This document shows, piece after piece, positions 5,831-6,746 of a stretch of DNA of 6,746 nucleotides. Under the pieces are notes generated by a model. The model was given only the letters and a program-made list of their open reading frames with translations. It was not told the origin of the DNA and did not search any database. Source of the stretch: Helicobacteraceae bacterium (GTDB lineage Bacteria; Campylobacterota; Campylobacteria; Campylobacterales; Sulfurimonadaceae); assembly GCA_030613795.1 (NCBI GenBank), contig JAUWLG010000070.1:1-6746 (forward strand), written 5' to 3'. The position numbers and the translations under genes are program-made. Positions within the stretch are counted from its first letter, which is position 1. The number at the start of each line of letters is the position of its first letter.

Positions 5831-6746
5831 ATACCACAACTACTTTTCTAAACATACCGGCCATATGATAGATCAGATGGCAATGAAATGCCCAGGCGCC
5901 TTTGGCATCGACAGTCACCCGGTAACTTATCTTGGAGCCGGGTTGAACGACAACAGTATGCTTGCGGGGCAGATGGTTATTGTCTCCCGTTTCTAAGTCA
6001 CTCCACATTCCATGCAGGTGCATCGGATGGTTCATCATCGTGTCATTGATGAATGTGATACGCAGCCGCTCTCCATAATGAAATTCAAGTGGAGCAGCAT
6101 CTGCATATTTGATCCCGTTGATCGACCACATATAACGCTCCATATTGCCTGTCAGGTGTAAAATGATCTCCCTGTCCGGCTCGGCGTCATGCATGGTAGA
6201 ATGCAGACTTTTAAGATCGGCATAGGTCAGAACCCGTCGGCCATTATTGCGCAGACCAATTCCAGGATCATCCAGCCTGTATTGCGGGTCCATCGCTTTC
6301 ATCGTTGTATGCGGACCTTCTTTGAAAGGTAGTGGCGTAATTGGAATGGGGTTCTCTTCTTTTTCATTCATCGAGCTCATTGTAGAGTGGTCCATTCCAT
6401 CCATATTTCCCATATCCATTTTGCTATGATCCATCGTTGAATGATCCATCTCCATCATGGAGTGATCCTCACTCCCTTTGCTTCCATCCATAGTCATCAT
6501 ATTTGCACTGCCATGATTGGAGTGGTCCATACCACTATGGTCCATACTGCTCATATCCATTCCCATGTCAATATGGCTTAAAATAGGTAAAGGATCCATT
6601 GACGGTATGTCGGCGGTCACAGCTTCATCATAAGTCAAAGAGCCAACCGCATATCCGGATCGATCGATAGCCTGTGCAAAAAGAGAGTAAGCCGTGTCTG
6701 CTTCAGGTTCGACCATAACGTCGTAGGTCTCCGACCCACCGAGCCT
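5829..6746 (-). CDS. copA: CopA/PcoA-family multicopper oxidase (C-terminal 305 residues, runs off right edge)
   Basis: Periplasmic copper-resistance multicopper oxidase, expected to oxidise Cu(I) and bind copper. The frame is open to the window edge (visible start RLGGSETYDVMVEPE), so the M at 6716 is internal and the N-terminal part, with signal peptide and first cupredoxin domains, is missing. SETYDVMVEP and AQAIDRSGYAVGSL match the middle of CopA proteins. A Met/His/Asp/Ser-rich insert follows (6369-6566), with five MDHS units. The last cupredoxin domain carries HPMHLHGMWSD and, near the end, HCHLIYHMAGM, which supply type 1 and trinuclear copper ligands, including the axial Met. The chain ends FRKVVVV as usual. 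The stop codon overlaps the copB ribosome binding site, so copA and copB are co-transcribed; the promoter is outside the window. It could be called pcoA; CueO is less likely given the linked copB and the MDHS repeats. Confidence 0.93.
   Translation of the reverse strand, partial: RLGGSETYDVMVEPEADTAYSLFAQAIDRSGYAVGSLTYDEAVTADIPSMDPLPILSHIDMGMDMSSMDHSGMDHSNHGSANMMTMDGSKGSEDHSMMEMDHSTMDHSKMDMGNMDGMDHSTMSSMNEKEENPIPITPLPFKEGPHTTMKAMDPQYRLDDPGIGLRNNGRRVLTYADLKSLHSTMHDAEPDREIILHLTGNMERYMWSINGIKYADAAPLEFHYGERLRITFINDTMMNHPMHLHGMWSDLETGDNNHLPRKHTVVVQPGSKISYRVTVDAKGAWAFHCHLIYHMAGMFRKVVVV
6369..6566 (-). repeat. Met/His-rich repeat segment within copA
   Basis: This stretch encodes 66 residues, of which 18 are Met and 7 His, arranged as imperfect MDHS-x-M units; MDHS occurs five times, twice as close pairs (MDHSGMDHS, MDHSTMDHS). 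The DNA correspondingly repeats variants of GGACCACTC and ATGGATCAT. Met-rich repeats of this kind in CopA/PcoA are known to bind Cu(I). Internal repetition makes the length liable to change by slippage. Confidence 0.85.

Noticed and set aside
5819..5839. Seven-codon upstream start for copB
   Set aside because: It would overlap the end of copA, while AAGGAG is correctly spaced for ATG 5818, where a typical MKK signal peptide begins.
1..6746. tRNA, rRNA or transposase genes
   Set aside because: None was recognised on either strand; intergenic space is limited to 1572-2013, 2530-2769, 5119-5137 and 5819-5828.

Overview
The window looks like a chromosomal segment of a member of the Campylobacterota (Epsilonproteobacteria), most like free-living Sulfurimonas/Sulfurovum-type bacteria. 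The evidence is the divergent secA/lolA pair (an arrangement I recall from Campylobacter), the SecA and LolA sequences themselves, isolated TATAAT -10 boxes behind A+T-rich tracts without clear -35 boxes, and a two-domain c-di-GMP protein behind a six-helix membrane region. The genus is inference only.

Layout: (1) 1-1571, minus strand: the N-terminal 523 codons of SecA, running off the left edge. (2) 1572-2013: a 442-bp divergent intergenic region with a predicted secA promoter, an 8-bp inverted repeat upstream of it, a predicted lolA promoter, and a striking 266-bp palindromic element (1729-1994). The element has 31-bp terminal arms and two long internal hairpins, so it folds as a three-way junction and ends only 7 bp before the lolA ribosome binding site. 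(3) 2014-2529, plus: lolA, a periplasmic lipoprotein chaperone. (4) 2530-2769: a short gap with a weak terminator-like hairpin and a clear -10 box. (5) 2770-5118, plus: a 782-residue membrane PAS-GGDEF-EAL protein with an intact phosphodiesterase site and a degenerate cyclase signature (SGDDF). (6) 5138-6746, minus, convergent with (5): a copper-resistance operon, copA (multicopper oxidase, C-terminal 305 residues visible) followed after 10 nt by copB (outer-membrane copper-resistance protein).

SecA (Sec ATPase) and LolA (lipoprotein carrier) both serve envelope biogenesis and share a divergent promoter region. The c-di-GMP enzyme stands alone between its own promoter and a convergent neighbour. 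CopA and CopB are expected to act together: the periplasmic oxidase detoxifies Cu(I), and the outer-membrane barrel sequesters or exports copper.

The only strongly unexplained structure is the 266-bp palindromic element. It carries no transposase and may be a MITE-like non-autonomous element or a structured leader RNA. The genes themselves belong to known families, and I see no convincing new multi-gene system.
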